This document shows positions 23,594 through 31,464 of a DNA stretch of 57,277 nt, in pieces. The stretch spans positions 1 to 57,277 of the forward strand of contig JBIOUF010000085.1 of NCBI GenBank assembly GCA_044866695.1. Reading direction: 5' to 3'. Position 1 is the first letter of the stretch. Each line of letters opens with the position of its first letter. Below the pieces are notes generated by a model that worked only from the letters and a program-made list of their open reading frames with translations, ran no database searches and was not told the origin of the DNA. The stretch comes from JBIOUF01 sp044866695. Its GTDB lineage: Bacteria; Actinomycetota; Actinomycetes; Propionibacteriales; Nocardioidaceae. The position numbers and the translations under genes are program-made.

Positions 23594-23800
23594 TCATGCC
23601 GACTCCACCTCCGGCCCGGGCTCCGCACGCACCATCCGCAGCGGCGGGACCAGCCCGGACCCGGCGAGCACCTCGAGGGCGCGTTGCTCCTCCTCGTCGA
23701 AGCCGCGCTCGGGCGGAGGCCCGAGCAGGACCGTGACCACGCAGTCGTGGCAGGCGACCCCGCGCACCAGGCAGGTGTCGCAGTCGATCTCGACGCTCAT
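23594..23800 (-). CDS. Small conserved four-Cys protein, function unknown
   Basis: 68 aa, MSVEIDCDTCLVRGVACHDC at the start: a Cys-x2-Cys and a second Cys-x2-Cys pair ten residues on, suited to one metal ion or a redox role, then a hydrophobic VVTVLLGPPP and a helix. ATG 23800 has a GAGGAG site 7 nt upstream. Similar short proteins recur in actinobacteria as I recall, without assigned function. It stands alone between the riboswitch-controlled gene and the NYN-domain gene; nothing coding was seen in 23414-23593 or 23801-24000. Confidence 0.7.
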   Translation of the reverse strand: MSVEIDCDTCLVRGVACHDCVVTVLLGPPPERGFDEEEQRALEVLAGSGLVPPLRMVRAEPGPEVESA

Positions 23801-24000
23801 GCGTAGCTCCTCGGGCAGATGGTGGTCGATGCGGGGCGCTGCGTACGCCGCCCGGCGTGGGCCCGACGACGTGAGGGCGACCCTGCCACCGGGCGCCGAC
23901 AGTTCCCGACGGACCGGGCCGGCCGTGCTGCGCGCGGGGCGGGGACAAGCCCGGACAGCGCCGCGGTAGCGGGCTCGTCCAGCGACCTCCCAGCTGATGG

Positions 24001-25464
24001 CTAGCGGCCTCGCGACAGCAGCCGCGCCAGCGCCTCGGCGGCCATGGCCCGGCCGCCGGAGGCTCGCACGTCGCGGACGACCGCCTGGTCGCTGGTCACC
24101 ACGACGACGGGACGACCCGAGGGCTCGGCGCCGACCAGCTCGCGGATCACGTCGTCGGCGATCACGGCGTACGGACTGAACAGCACGCGTACCCCACGCG
24201 GGGCGGTCACCAGGGGTCTGGTCGCGGTCTCGTGCGCGTCGAACACGACGGTGACCTCCGCGCCGCTGCGCGCGGCGAGCGGTCCGAGCCCGCTGAGCAG
24301 CCGTTCGCGCTGGCGGGCCAGCGAGAGCTCGGGCCAGGTCGACTTGGTCACGTTGTAGCCGTCGACGACCAGGTGGGCCCGGGGCAGGGCCAGGAGCTGG
24401 TCGAGCATCCCGGGGTCGTCGGGAGCCAGCGAGCCGTGCGCCGTCGGCGTGCGCTCACCCGGCTCGGCCAGGTGCGCCGCCACGGCGTCCGCCGGCGAGC
24501 CCTCCACCGCGGGCAGCGCCAGCTCGCGGCGCAGTCCCTGCGCGGAGTCCAGCAGGGTGTCCAGCAGCAGCCGGGCGCGCAGCGTCTCGGTGTCACGGCT
24601 CACCCGCTCGGCACGGCGGGCCCCGGACAGGTCGCTCTCCAGCTCGGCGACCCGGGCGCGCAGGCGGCGTACCTCTGCCTCCGCCGCGCCCGCGGCCGCG
24701 GTCGCCGAGGTCGTGGCCGCGTCCAGGGCCGCCCGGGCCTCCTGGCTCTCGACCGCCGCCGCGGCCGCCTCCGTCCGGGCCGCACCCAGCTTGCGGCGCA
24801 GCTCGGCGTTGTCGGCCTTGAGGGCGTCCACCTGCTCACGCAGCCTGGCCCGGGTCTCGCCCAGCTGTCGCTGTGCATCGGCCACCTGCCGGCGCAGCCG
24901 CTCGACCTGGTCGGCCGCGTGGCGCCCCGCGGCGGCGTCCCGCTCGATGGCGACAGCCCCGGCGGCGTCGGTGACCAGCGAGCTCCATCCCGGTGCCCGC
25001 AGCAGGTACGCCATCGCGGCCACCTCCACGGGGTCGGCCGCCGCGGGCCGGGCGCCCGCCTCGATCGCCGCGGCCAGTTCGGCGCGACCGGCGCGCACCT
25101 GCGTGGCGACGTGACCACGGAACTCCGGGTCGGTCTCGAGCACCCCGGCGATCTGCGACCTGGCCAGCCGGGCGCGGCGGGCCGGCGTGAACGCGGCCAC
25201 CCGCTTGAGCGACGCGGGCAGGTGCTCGACGGCCAGCCGCCCGAGTGCGTCGGCGGCCAGCGCGACCACCCGCGACGCGACGATCTCCGGCAGCGGTCCG
25301 CCCAAGCCCTCCCCGGGTCCCTCGTCGGCCTCGGCCGTGAGGCCGGCCCGGCCCCGGGCGTCGGGACCGTCCTCGGGCGCCGTCTCGTCGCCCCCGGCGG
25401 TGGCTGCCTGGCTCTCCGGCGCCCCGTCGACCGGAGGGTCGGTGAGCCGGAGCGGCTCGTTCAC
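24001..25464 (-). CDS. NYN-domain (YacP-like) putative RNA nuclease with coiled coil
   Basis: 487 aa. A disordered acidic N-terminus (to ~65) is followed by a helical region, then a coiled coil at ~195-300 (QVERLRRQVADAQRQLGE and on). The C-terminal NYN/PIN-like domain runs from ~355 (HLVVDGYNVTKSTWPELS with the conserved Asp and Asn; TVVFDAHET; VLFSPYAVIADDVI; VVTSDQAVVRDV). Such domains bind or cut RNA with metal-binding Asp residues, all four of which appear present. GTG 25464 overlaps the stop of the zinc-ribbon gene (GTGA), so the two are a coupled pair. Confidence 0.85.
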   Translation of the reverse strand: MNEPLRLTDPPVDGAPESQAATAGGDETAPEDGPDARGRAGLTAEADEGPGEGLGGPLPEIVASRVVALAADALGRLAVEHLPASLKRVAAFTPARRARLARSQIAGVLETDPEFRGHVATQVRAGRAELAAAIEAGARPAAADPVEVAAMAYLLRAPGWSSLVTDAAGAVAIERDAAAGRHAADQVERLRRQVADAQRQLGETRARLREQVDALKADNAELRRKLGAARTEAAAAAVESQEARAALDAATTSATAAAGAAEAEVRRLRARVAELESDLSGARRAERVSRDTETLRARLLLDTLLDSAQGLRRELALPAVEGSPADAVAAHLAEPGERTPTAHGSLAPDDPGMLDQLLALPRAHLVVDGYNVTKSTWPELSLARQRERLLSGLGPLAARSGAEVTVVFDAHETATRPLVTAPRGVRVLFSPYAVIADDVIRELVGAEPSGRPVVVVTSDQAVVRDVRASGGRAMAAEALARLLSRGR

Positions 25465-25709
25465 GGCGCCGCTGCGTCCGCTTCGGCCCGCGCCACCAGC
25501 TCCACCGCGTCGCTGCGTCCGCACCAGCGGCAGGTCACCAGCTCGGCCCGCTCCTGCTGCACCTCCGACTCCTCGACCCGGTGGTCGCCGGCCAGGTCGA
25601 AGTGCCAGTACTCGCGCGTGCGGCTGCTGCGCACCACGTCGAACCTGGTCAGGTTCCCGCACCCCGCACAGCGCCAGCGGGTGTGCGCGTCTGGCACGGT
25701 GACCGCCAC
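25461..25709 (-). CDS. Small zinc-ribbon protein
   Basis: 82 aa with two knuckles, RCAGCGNLTRFDVV (Cys-x2-Cys) and VTCRWCGRSDAVEL (Cys-x2-Cys), separated by 44 residues, forming a probable zinc ribbon. The middle has REYWHFDLAGDHRVEE. GTG 25709 follows GGAG. It is translationally coupled to the downstream NYN-domain gene and divergent from the exonuclease gene. It may target the nuclease to nucleic acid, which is inference only. Confidence 0.75.
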   Translation of the reverse strand: MAVTVPDAHTRWRCAGCGNLTRFDVVRSSRTREYWHFDLAGDHRVEESEVQQERAELVTCRWCGRSDAVELVARAEADAAAP

Positions 25710-25795
25710 GGGGCTCTCCTGTCCGTTCGCGCCTCGACCCGGGTGCCCGGCCGGTCCGGCGACCGGCCGACGGCCTGGGCGAGGCGGTGCTGCAA

Positions 25796-25801
25796 AGCCT
25801 A
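25796..25801 (-). promoter_or_regulatory. Predicted -10 box for the zinc-ribbon/NYN pair
   Basis: TAGGCT on the minus strand in the 143-bp divergent spacer, about 86 nt before GTG 25709. Confidence 0.35.
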
Positions 25802-25839
25802 TGCCCGCGTGGCGAGGCGGTTTCGTCGGTCGCCGGTCC

Positions 25840-25845
25840 TAGCGT
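25840..25845 (+). promoter_or_regulatory. Predicted -10 box of the exonuclease gene (leaderless type)
   Basis: TAGCGT, seven nt before ATG 25853, with no Shine-Dalgarno sequence. Confidence 0.45.
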
Positions 25846-25852
25846 CGGCGCC

Positions 25853-27637
25853 ATGAGCGAGCGGAGCGGGCCGACCGGCCTCCGCGCGCGCTGGGAGGCC
25901 CAGCGCAGCTTCGACGAGCTGGGCCGGCCGCTGCGCGAGGTCACCTTCTGCGTCGTCGACCTGGAGACCACCGGCGGCTCGGCGGCGGCCGGCTCGATGA
26001 TCACCGAGATCGGTGCGGTGAAGGTGCGTGGCGGGGAGGTCCTCGGCGAGTTCCAGACCCTGGTCAACCCCCACCAGGCGATCCCGGCGTTCATCGCGGT
26101 GCTGACCGGCATCTCGGACTCGATGGTGGCGCAGGCACCGACGATCGAGCAGGTGCTGCCCCAGTTCCTCGGGTTCGCCCAGGGCAGCGTCCTGGTCGCG
26201 CACAACGCGCCGTTCGACGTCGGCTTCCTGCGGCACTTCGCGCAGGTCCAGGGCCGGCCCTGGCCCGGGTTCGAGGTCCTGGACACCGCGCTGCTGGCCC
26301 GGAGGGTGCTCACCCGCGACGAGACGCCGAACTGCCGGCTGGGCTCGCTCGCGACGCTGTTCGGCTCCGCCACCACGCCCAACCACCGGGCGCTTCAGGA
26401 CGCGCGCGCCACGGTCGAGGTGCTGCACGGCCTGATGGAGCGGCTGGGCAACCTCGGCGTACACACCCTGGAAGAGCTGTCGACGTTCACCTCCCGGGTG
26501 ACCGCCGCCCAGCGCCGCAAGCGGCATCTCGCCGAGCACCTGCCGCACGCGCCCGGGGTGTACCTCTTCCTCGACGAGCGGGACCAGGTGCTGTACGTCG
26601 GGACGTCGCGCGACCTGCGGGCCAGGGTCCGCACCTACTTCACCGCATCGGAGACCCGCTCCCGGATGGGCGAGATGGTCGCCCTGGCGTCGCGGGTGCA
26701 GGCCGTCGTGTGCGCCAGCCCGTTGGAGGCGCAGGTGCGCGAGCTGCGACTGATCGCCCAGCACAAGCCGCGCTACAACCGCCGCTCGCGGTTCCCGGAG
26801 CGGGCGCACTGGGTGAAGCTCACCGTCGAGCCGTGGCCCAGGCTGTCGCTGGTGCGCGAGGTCCTCGACGACGGCGCGCAGTACGTCGGCCCGTACGCCT
26901 CCAGGCGCTCCGCCGAGCGGGCCGTCGCCGCGCTCCACGACACCTTCCCGATCCGGCAGTGCTCGGGGCGGATGGCCCGGCGGCCGAGGCTGGCCCCCTG
27001 CGTCCTGGCCGAGATGGGCCGCTGCCTGTCCCCGTGCGACTCCAGCGTGACCGCCGATGCGTACTCCGCGGTGGTGGACCGGCTGCAGGCAGCCCTGGTG
27101 GGCAGGCCGGACCTGGTCGTCGACGCGCTCGGGCGACGGATGCGACGGCTGGCCGACGGCGAGCGCTACGAGGAGGCGGGCTCCTTCCGCGACCGGCTCA
27201 CCGCCTTCCTCCGCGGCGCCGCCCGGGTCCAGCGGGTCGGCGCGCTGACCCGCTGCGCGGAGGTCGTCGCCGCCCGCAGGGAGGACGGCGTGTGGGTGGT
27301 CCACGTCGTCCGGCGCGGCCGCCTCGCCGCCGCCGGGGTGATCCCGCCCGGCGCCGACGCCGCGGAGTGGGTCACCCGCCTGAGCGCCGAGGCGGAGGTG
27401 GTGCTGCCCGGCCCCGGCCCCGCGCCCGCCGCGAGCGTCGAGGAGACCGAGCGCATCCTGCGGTGGCTGGAGTCCGACGGCGTGCGCCTGGTGCACGTCG
27501 ACGGGGAGTGGACCTGTCCCGTGGGCGGGGCCACCAAGGCCCTGGCCGAGCACGACGCGGTGGCCGAGTCGCGCCACGCGCTGGTGCCGTTCGACGAACG
27601 CCGGATGCTCTCACCGGTGCACCAGCCGGCCCGCTGA
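25853..27637 (+). CDS. DEDD exonuclease fused to a UvrC-like GIY-YIG nuclease region
   Basis: 594 aa. Residues ~25-195 form a DnaQ-type 3'-5' exonuclease: FCVVDLETTG (DxE), VLVAHNAPFDVGFL (second Asp) and NHRALQDARATVEVL (HxxxxD). Residues ~215-300 resemble the UvrC N-terminal GIY-YIG domain (APGVYLFLDERDQVLYVGTS with RDLRARV). A UvrC-like Cys-rich/UVR part follows (APCVLAEMGRCLSPCD; RYEEAGSFRDRLTAF). The known actinobacterial family (Rv2191-like) has this fusion; its exact role in repair is unclear. The open frame starts at 25787, but ATG 25853 is chosen for the TAGCGT box 7 nt before it. Confidence 0.9.
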   Translation: MSERSGPTGLRARWEAQRSFDELGRPLREVTFCVVDLETTGGSAAAGSMITEIGAVKVRGGEVLGEFQTLVNPHQAIPAFIAVLTGISDSMVAQAPTIEQVLPQFLGFAQGSVLVAHNAPFDVGFLRHFAQVQGRPWPGFEVLDTALLARRVLTRDETPNCRLGSLATLFGSATTPNHRALQDARATVEVLHGLMERLGNLGVHTLEELSTFTSRVTAAQRRKRHLAEHLPHAPGVYLFLDERDQVLYVGTSRDLRARVRTYFTASETRSRMGEMVALASRVQAVVCASPLEAQVRELRLIAQHKPRYNRRSRFPERAHWVKLTVEPWPRLSLVREVLDDGAQYVGPYASRRSAERAVAALHDTFPIRQCSGRMARRPRLAPCVLAEMGRCLSPCDSSVTADAYSAVVDRLQAALVGRPDLVVDALGRRMRRLADGERYEEAGSFRDRLTAFLRGAARVQRVGALTRCAEVVAARREDGVWVVHVVRRGRLAAAGVIPPGADAAEWVTRLSAEAEVVLPGPGPAPAASVEETERILRWLESDGVRLVHVDGEWTCPVGGATKALAEHDAVAESRHALVPFDERRMLSPVHQPAR

Positions 27638-27655
27638 GCGACCCGCGCGCGGTAC

Positions 27656-27661
27656 TACCGT
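27656..27661 (+). promoter_or_regulatory. Predicted -10 box of the Lrp-domain gene (leaderless type)
   Basis: TACCGT, six nt before ATG 27668, only 18 nt past the exonuclease stop. Confidence 0.4.
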
Positions 27662-27667
27662 GGCCCC

Positions 27668-27946
27668 ATGATCACCGCCATCGTCTTCGTCAAGGCCGAC
27701 GTCGCGCGGATCCCCGAGGTCGCCGCCGAGATCGCCGCACTCGAAGGCGTGAGCGAGGTCTACTCCGTGACCGGCCAGATCGACCTGATCGCGATGGTGC
27801 GGGTCCGCAGCCACGACGACGTCGCCACCGTGGTCGCCGACCAGGTCAACAAGGTCCCCGGCATCACCGGGACCGAGACCCACATCGCATTCCGCACCTA
27901 CTCCATGCACGACCTCGAGGCGGCGTTCTCCCTCGGGCTCGACTGA
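27668..27946 (+). CDS. Stand-alone Lrp/AsnC ligand-binding (RAM) domain protein
   Basis: 92 aa consisting only of the RAM domain: VFVKADVARIPEVAAEIAAL, GVSEVYSVTGQIDLIAMV and DQVNKVPGITGTETHIAF. The helix-turn-helix DNA-binding half of Lrp is absent, so it cannot act as a classical repressor alone; such proteins oligomerise and bind amino acids or other small ligands. It sits convergent to trpD, a common neighbour in actinobacteria, which might link it to amino-acid metabolism. Its own promoter box lies directly upstream. Confidence 0.88.
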   Translation: MITAIVFVKADVARIPEVAAEIAALEGVSEVYSVTGQIDLIAMVRVRSHDDVATVVADQVNKVPGITGTETHIAFRTYSMHDLEAAFSLGLD

Positions 27947-28030
27947 ACGAGGTCCCCGGCCCGCCGAGTCGTCAGCAGTGCCACCCACTCGCGGGATCGG
28001 TCGTCGGGTCGAGGCTCCGCGTCGGCGGGC

Positions 28031-28148
28031 TTGTGGCCGATAACCGCACGACGTGCCTGTTGTGGCCGCGGCCCGCGACGACACGCCGTACGGCGCTGTG
28101 GTCATCGGCCACAACCGGCCCTTCTTGCAGCGATCGGCCACAACCGGT
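28031..28148. repeat. GTGGCCGAT inverted-repeat element, copy 1
   Basis: TTGTGGCCGATAACCGCACGA opens the element (the first 20 bases are the conserved block), a second TTGTGGCCG follows, then CGACGACACGCCG, and the inverse ATCGGCCACAA at 28104-28114 and again at 28133-28143. The same blocks in the same order occur at 44689-44800. Both copies lie between convergent genes (here the Lrp-domain gene and trpD), where paired arms could end transcription from both sides. Confidence 0.8.
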
Positions 28149-28176
28149 CCGGCCGGCCCGGCGTTCCGGCGGTGGG

Positions 28177-29232
28177 TCACGCGGACGCGGCCGCGGCGAC
28201 CCAGCGCTCCAGGACGAACCTGGCCCGGCCGGTGTCCACGGCCTCGGCGGCAAGCGTGACCCCTCGGGCCAGCCGAGCCGCGACGGCAGTGCCGGCGACG
28301 TCGGGGTCGTCGGCGGCGTAGACGGCCAGCGCCGCGCCGGCGTTCAGCAGCACCGCGTCGCGCACCGGCCCGGGCTCACCGGCCACCACGCGTCGTACCA
28401 CCGAGGCGTTGTACGCCGCGTCCCCGCCACGCAGGTCGGCGGCCCGGGCGCGGGCCAGGCCCACCTCCTCCGGGGCGACCGTGACCTGGTGGACCTGGTG
28501 GACCTGGTCGCCGGAGACGGTCCAGACCTGCGAGGTCGTCGTGGTCGTCAGCTCGTCCAGCCCGTCGTCGCCGCGGAACACCCAGGCGTCCACCCCCCGG
28601 CGGGCGAACACCCCGGCCATCAGCGGGGCCATGCGCGGGTCCGCGCAGCCGATGGCCTGCGCGGCCGGCCGGCCGGGATGGGCCAACGGGCCGAGGAAGT
28701 TGAAGGTGGTGGCGATGCCCAGCTCGCGCCGCGTCGTGGCGGCGTGGCGCAGCGCGGGGTGGAAGGCCGGCGCGAAGCAGAACGTGATGCCGGCGTCCTC
28801 CCCGACCGCGAGCACCTGGGCGGGCTCGAGGTCGAGCCGGATGCCCAGGGCCTCCAGCACGTCGGCGGCCCCGGCCTTGGACGACGCCGAACGGTTGCCG
28901 TGCTTGACCACTCGGGCCCCGGCGGCGGCGGCGACGATGGCCGCCATGGTGGAGATGTTCACCGACATCGAGCGGTCGCCGCCGGTGCCCACCACGTCGA
29001 GCCAGCGCCCGGTCAGCGGGAACGGCACCGCGTGCGCGTACATCGCGTCTACCAGGCCGGCCAGCTCCTCGAGGGTCTCGCCCTTCGTGCGCAGGGCGAC
29101 CGCGAACCCGGCTACCTGGGACGGCGTCGCCTCCCCGGACAGGATCTCCCCCATCGCCCAGGTGGCCTGCTCGGCGGTGAGGTCGGCGCCGGACACCAGC
29201 GTCGAGAGCACCTCGGGCCAGGCGTGCGTCAT
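28177..29232 (-). CDS. trpD: Anthranilate phosphoribosyltransferase
   Basis: Second step of tryptophan synthesis: joins anthranilate to PRPP. 351 aa. PRPP/metal loops DVVGTGGDRSMSVNIST and KHGNRSASSKAGAADVLE, anthranilate region FAPAFHPALRHAATTRRELG, FNFLGPLAHPGRP and the acidic metal pair GDDGLDELTTTTTS are all intact. It is distant from other trp genes here, which is normal in many actinobacteria. ATG 29232 is 15 nt after the receiver-like gene stop, without a clear ribosome-binding site, so reading through from upstream is likely. Confidence 0.95.
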   Translation of the reverse strand: MTHAWPEVLSTLVSGADLTAEQATWAMGEILSGEATPSQVAGFAVALRTKGETLEELAGLVDAMYAHAVPFPLTGRWLDVVGTGGDRSMSVNISTMAAIVAAAAGARVVKHGNRSASSKAGAADVLEALGIRLDLEPAQVLAVGEDAGITFCFAPAFHPALRHAATTRRELGIATTFNFLGPLAHPGRPAAQAIGCADPRMAPLMAGVFARRGVDAWVFRGDDGLDELTTTTTSQVWTVSGDQVHQVHQVTVAPEEVGLARARAADLRGGDAAYNASVVRRVVAGEPGPVRDAVLLNAGAALAVYAADDPDVAGTAVAARLARGVTLAAEAVDTGRARFVLERWVAAAASA

Positions 29233-29247
29233 GGCGTGCAGGCGCGG

Positions 29248-29676
29248 TCAGGCGGGCACGCGGGAGCGGAGCAGCCGGATCACCGTCTCCGCCAGCTGCA
29301 TGGGGTCGAGCGGGTGGGGGACGGCGGCTTCGGCGCGGGACCAGGTGGCCAGCCAGGCGTCCTGGGGCCGTCCGGTGAGCACCAGGATCGGCGGGCAGCG
29401 GTAGATCTCGTCCTTGAGCTGCTTGGCGATGCCCATGCCGCCGGCCGGAACCGCCTCGCCGTCCAGGATGGCCAGGTCGATGGTGTGGGTGTCCATGTGC
29501 TGGATCACCACCGGCTCGGTGGCGACCTCCACCAGCTCGACCTCCGGCAGGTCGGGGTGCGGCCGGCGTCCCAGCGCGAGCCGCACCTGGTCGCGGGTGT
29601 GCGGGTCGTCGCTGTAGACCAGCACCCGCAGCGGGCGCGGCTTCGGTGAGGCGTCCTGCTCGGCGACGTCGGTCAC
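29248..29676 (-). CDS. Receiver-domain-like protein without output domain
   Basis: 142 aa. RVLVYSDDPHTRDQVRLALG provides the acidic pair, IDLAILDGEAVPAGGMGIA the phospho-acceptor-like Asp, ILVLTGRPQDAWLATWS the Thr-side motif; the usual conserved Lys after the fifth strand is replaced (AVPHPLDPMQL). There is no DNA-binding domain. It is therefore a single-domain or pseudo-receiver, possibly acting by protein contact. GTG 29676 has TAGCAT 7 nt upstream (leaderless). It lies just upstream of trpD on the same strand. Similar proteins at this locus occur in streptomycetes as I recall. Confidence 0.8.
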   Translation of the reverse strand: MTDVAEQDASPKPRPLRVLVYSDDPHTRDQVRLALGRRPHPDLPEVELVEVATEPVVIQHMDTHTIDLAILDGEAVPAGGMGIAKQLKDEIYRCPPILVLTGRPQDAWLATWSRAEAAVPHPLDPMQLAETVIRLLRSRVPA

Positions 29677-29683
29677 GGACGCG

Positions 29684-29689
29684 ATGCTA
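29684..29689 (-). promoter_or_regulatory. Predicted -10 box of the receiver-like gene (leaderless type)
   Basis: TAGCAT on the minus strand, seven nt before GTG 29676. An alternative GTG upstream would overlap this box. Confidence 0.45.
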
Positions 29690-29693
29690 CCGC

Positions 29694-30674
29694 TCACCCC
29701 GGCGGGTCCGGCGTCCCGCCGGTCCGCGCCCGCTCGCGTGCCTCCAGCAGGTCCAGCCGCCGGTCCTCTCGCTGCGCCTCCCGCTGGGAGCTGCGCACCC
29801 ACTGCGCGAAGAGCACCGCGAACACGACCACGCCGACCAGGTCGCCCGCGCCCCACAAGATGCCCCCGGCGAGGTGCTGGTCGTCGGCCGGGTCGGGGAG
29901 CCACGGCAGCGTGAGCGCGGTGTACCAGGAGCCCGCCAGGAGCCGCTCCTGCCCCATGATCGTGACCCCGAGGAAGGCGTGGAAGGGCAGGGTGAGGAGC
30001 ACCAGCAGCAGCCGGAACGGGTAGGCCACCCGGCCGGGCAGCGGGTCGACGCCGACCAGGGGCCAGAAGAACAGGCAGCCGACCAGAACCAGGTGCACGT
30101 GCATGACCTCATGGAGGTACGTCGACCCCAGCGTGGCCTCGTACCACCCGCTGAAGTACAGCACCCACGGGCTGAGCACGAAGAGGGCGAACGTCAGCGG
30201 AGGGAACGTCAGCACCTTCGCCGGGGCCGAGTGCAGCGCCGCGAGCAGCCACCGCCGCGGTCTCCGCGGCAGGGTGCGCAGCGCGAGCGTCACCGGCGCG
30301 CCCAGCGCGAGGGCCAGCGGCACCAGCATGGACAGCACCATGTGCTGCACCATGTGGGCGCTGAGCAGCGTCGTGTCGTACGCCGCCAGCCCCGACGACG
30401 TCGCCACGTAGAACAGCCCCATGCCCGCCACGAACCCCACCGTGCGCCCCAGGGGCCAGCGGTCCCCACGCTGGTGGAGCACCCGGACGCCCACCACGTA
30501 GAGGCCCGCGACCCACACGGTCAGCACGGTCGGCACCGGGTCCATGCCCCACTCGGTGAGGACCCGGGAGAGCCCGAACGGCGGGAGGTCGGCGGCAGGG
30601 GAGGTCGCCCCCGCGGACCCGGCTGCGAACCCGGCCACGGACAGGGTCGCGGCCCCACCGGCGCTGACCTGCAC
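29694..30674 (-). CDS. CtaG-type cytochrome c oxidase assembly factor
   Basis: 326 aa membrane protein of the caa3-CtaG family, helping insert copper or assemble cytochrome oxidase. Roughly seven or more helices are visible; conserved elements include AHMVQHMVLSMLVPLALALG, LHEVMHVHLVLVGCLFFWPL and LPFHAFLGVTIMG with several His residues inside helices, likely metal ligands. The charged C-terminus is cytosolic. GTG 30674 is preceded at six nt by TAGGCT (leaderless). It is transcribed away from the ctaE-qcrCAB operon from a shared 90-bp spacer, which fits an oxidase role. Confidence 0.88.
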   Translation of the reverse strand: MQVSAGGAATLSVAGFAAGSAGATSPAADLPPFGLSRVLTEWGMDPVPTVLTVWVAGLYVVGVRVLHQRGDRWPLGRTVGFVAGMGLFYVATSSGLAAYDTTLLSAHMVQHMVLSMLVPLALALGAPVTLALRTLPRRPRRWLLAALHSAPAKVLTFPPLTFALFVLSPWVLYFSGWYEATLGSTYLHEVMHVHLVLVGCLFFWPLVGVDPLPGRVAYPFRLLLVLLTLPFHAFLGVTIMGQERLLAGSWYTALTLPWLPDPADDQHLAGGILWGAGDLVGVVVFAVLFAQWVRSSQREAQREDRRLDLLEARERARTGGTPDPPG

Positions 30675-30680
30675 GTCGCC

Positions 30681-30686
30681 AGCCTA
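30681..30686 (-). promoter_or_regulatory. Predicted -10 box of the CtaG-like gene (leaderless type)
   Basis: TAGGCT on the minus strand, six nt before GTG 30674. Confidence 0.45.
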
Positions 30687-30751
30687 GTGAGCGGCGCGCA
30701 GCCCGCGCCGCGCCCGGGAGGGGGCGGGGTGCCACCGGGGGTGGTTACCGA

Positions 30752-30757
30752 CATAAT
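30752..30757 (+). promoter_or_regulatory. Predicted -10 box of the ctaE-qcrCAB operon (leaderless type)
   Basis: CATAAT, the most consensus-like -10 seen in the window, seven nt before GTG 30765. The in-frame ATG at 30756 would overlap the box, so GTG 30765 is preferred. Confidence 0.5.
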
Positions 30758-30764
30758 GGGCCGC

Positions 30765-31406
30765 GTGGCGACATCCGCAGCTGTGATCCCCACCTCCCGA
30801 CTGCACGGGCACCACGACCGGCCCAGCATGGTCAGCGTCGGCACGATCGTCTGGCTCGCCTCCGAGCTGATGTTCTTCGCCTCGCTCTTCGCCGCCTACT
30901 TCACGATCCGGGCGGTGTCCCCGCAGCTGTGGGCGCAGGAGACCGCGAAGCTCAACGTGCCGTTCGCGGCGGTCAACACCACGGTCCTGGTGCTGTCGTC
31001 GCTGACCTGCCAGCTCGGCGTGTTCGCCGCGGAGCGCGGTCAGGTCGGCCGCACGGGCAGCGCCTTCGACGTGCGCGGCTGGGGCCTGCGCGAGTGGTTC
31101 ATGCTGACCTACGTCATGGGCGCCTTCTTCATCGGCGGCCAGGCGGTGGAGTACACCGAGCTGCTGCACCAGGGGGTGACCATCCCGTCGTCGGCGTACG
31201 GCACGATGTTCTATCTCACCACCGGGTTCCACGGCCTGCACGTGACCGGCGGCCTGGTGGCGTTCCTGTTCGTGCTGGGCCGCACCTACGTCGCCAAGAA
31301 GTTCACCCACGAGCAGGCGGTCAGCGCCATCGTCGTCTCCTACTACTGGCACTTCGTCGACGTGGTGTGGATCGCCCTGTTCGCCACGATCTATCTCCTG
31401 CAGTAG
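30765..31406 (+). CDS. ctaE: Cytochrome c oxidase subunit III
   Basis: Membrane subunit of the aa3 oxidase in the actinobacterial bc1-aa3 supercomplex. 213 aa with five predicted helices: VGTIVWLASELMFFASLFAA, the second at FAAVNTTVLVLSSL, FMLTYVMGAFFIGGQAVEY, a fourth in GFHGLHVTGGLVAFLFVLG, and VVSYYWHFVDVVWIALFAT. The conserved Glu/His pattern of COX3 is present. Start choice: GTG 30765 because of the CATAAT box seven nt upstream; ATG 30756 is the alternative. It leads the operon qcrC-qcrA-qcrB. Confidence 0.94.
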   Translation: MATSAAVIPTSRLHGHHDRPSMVSVGTIVWLASELMFFASLFAAYFTIRAVSPQLWAQETAKLNVPFAAVNTTVLVLSSLTCQLGVFAAERGQVGRTGSAFDVRGWGLREWFMLTYVMGAFFIGGQAVEYTELLHQGVTIPSSAYGTMFYLTTGFHGLHVTGGLVAFLFVLGRTYVAKKFTHEQAVSAIVVSYYWHFVDVVWIALFATIYLLQ

Positions 31407-31464
31407 CCATCCGGCCCCGGCGTCGCGACGAACTGAGCTACGAGACGGATACGAGGAACCATTC

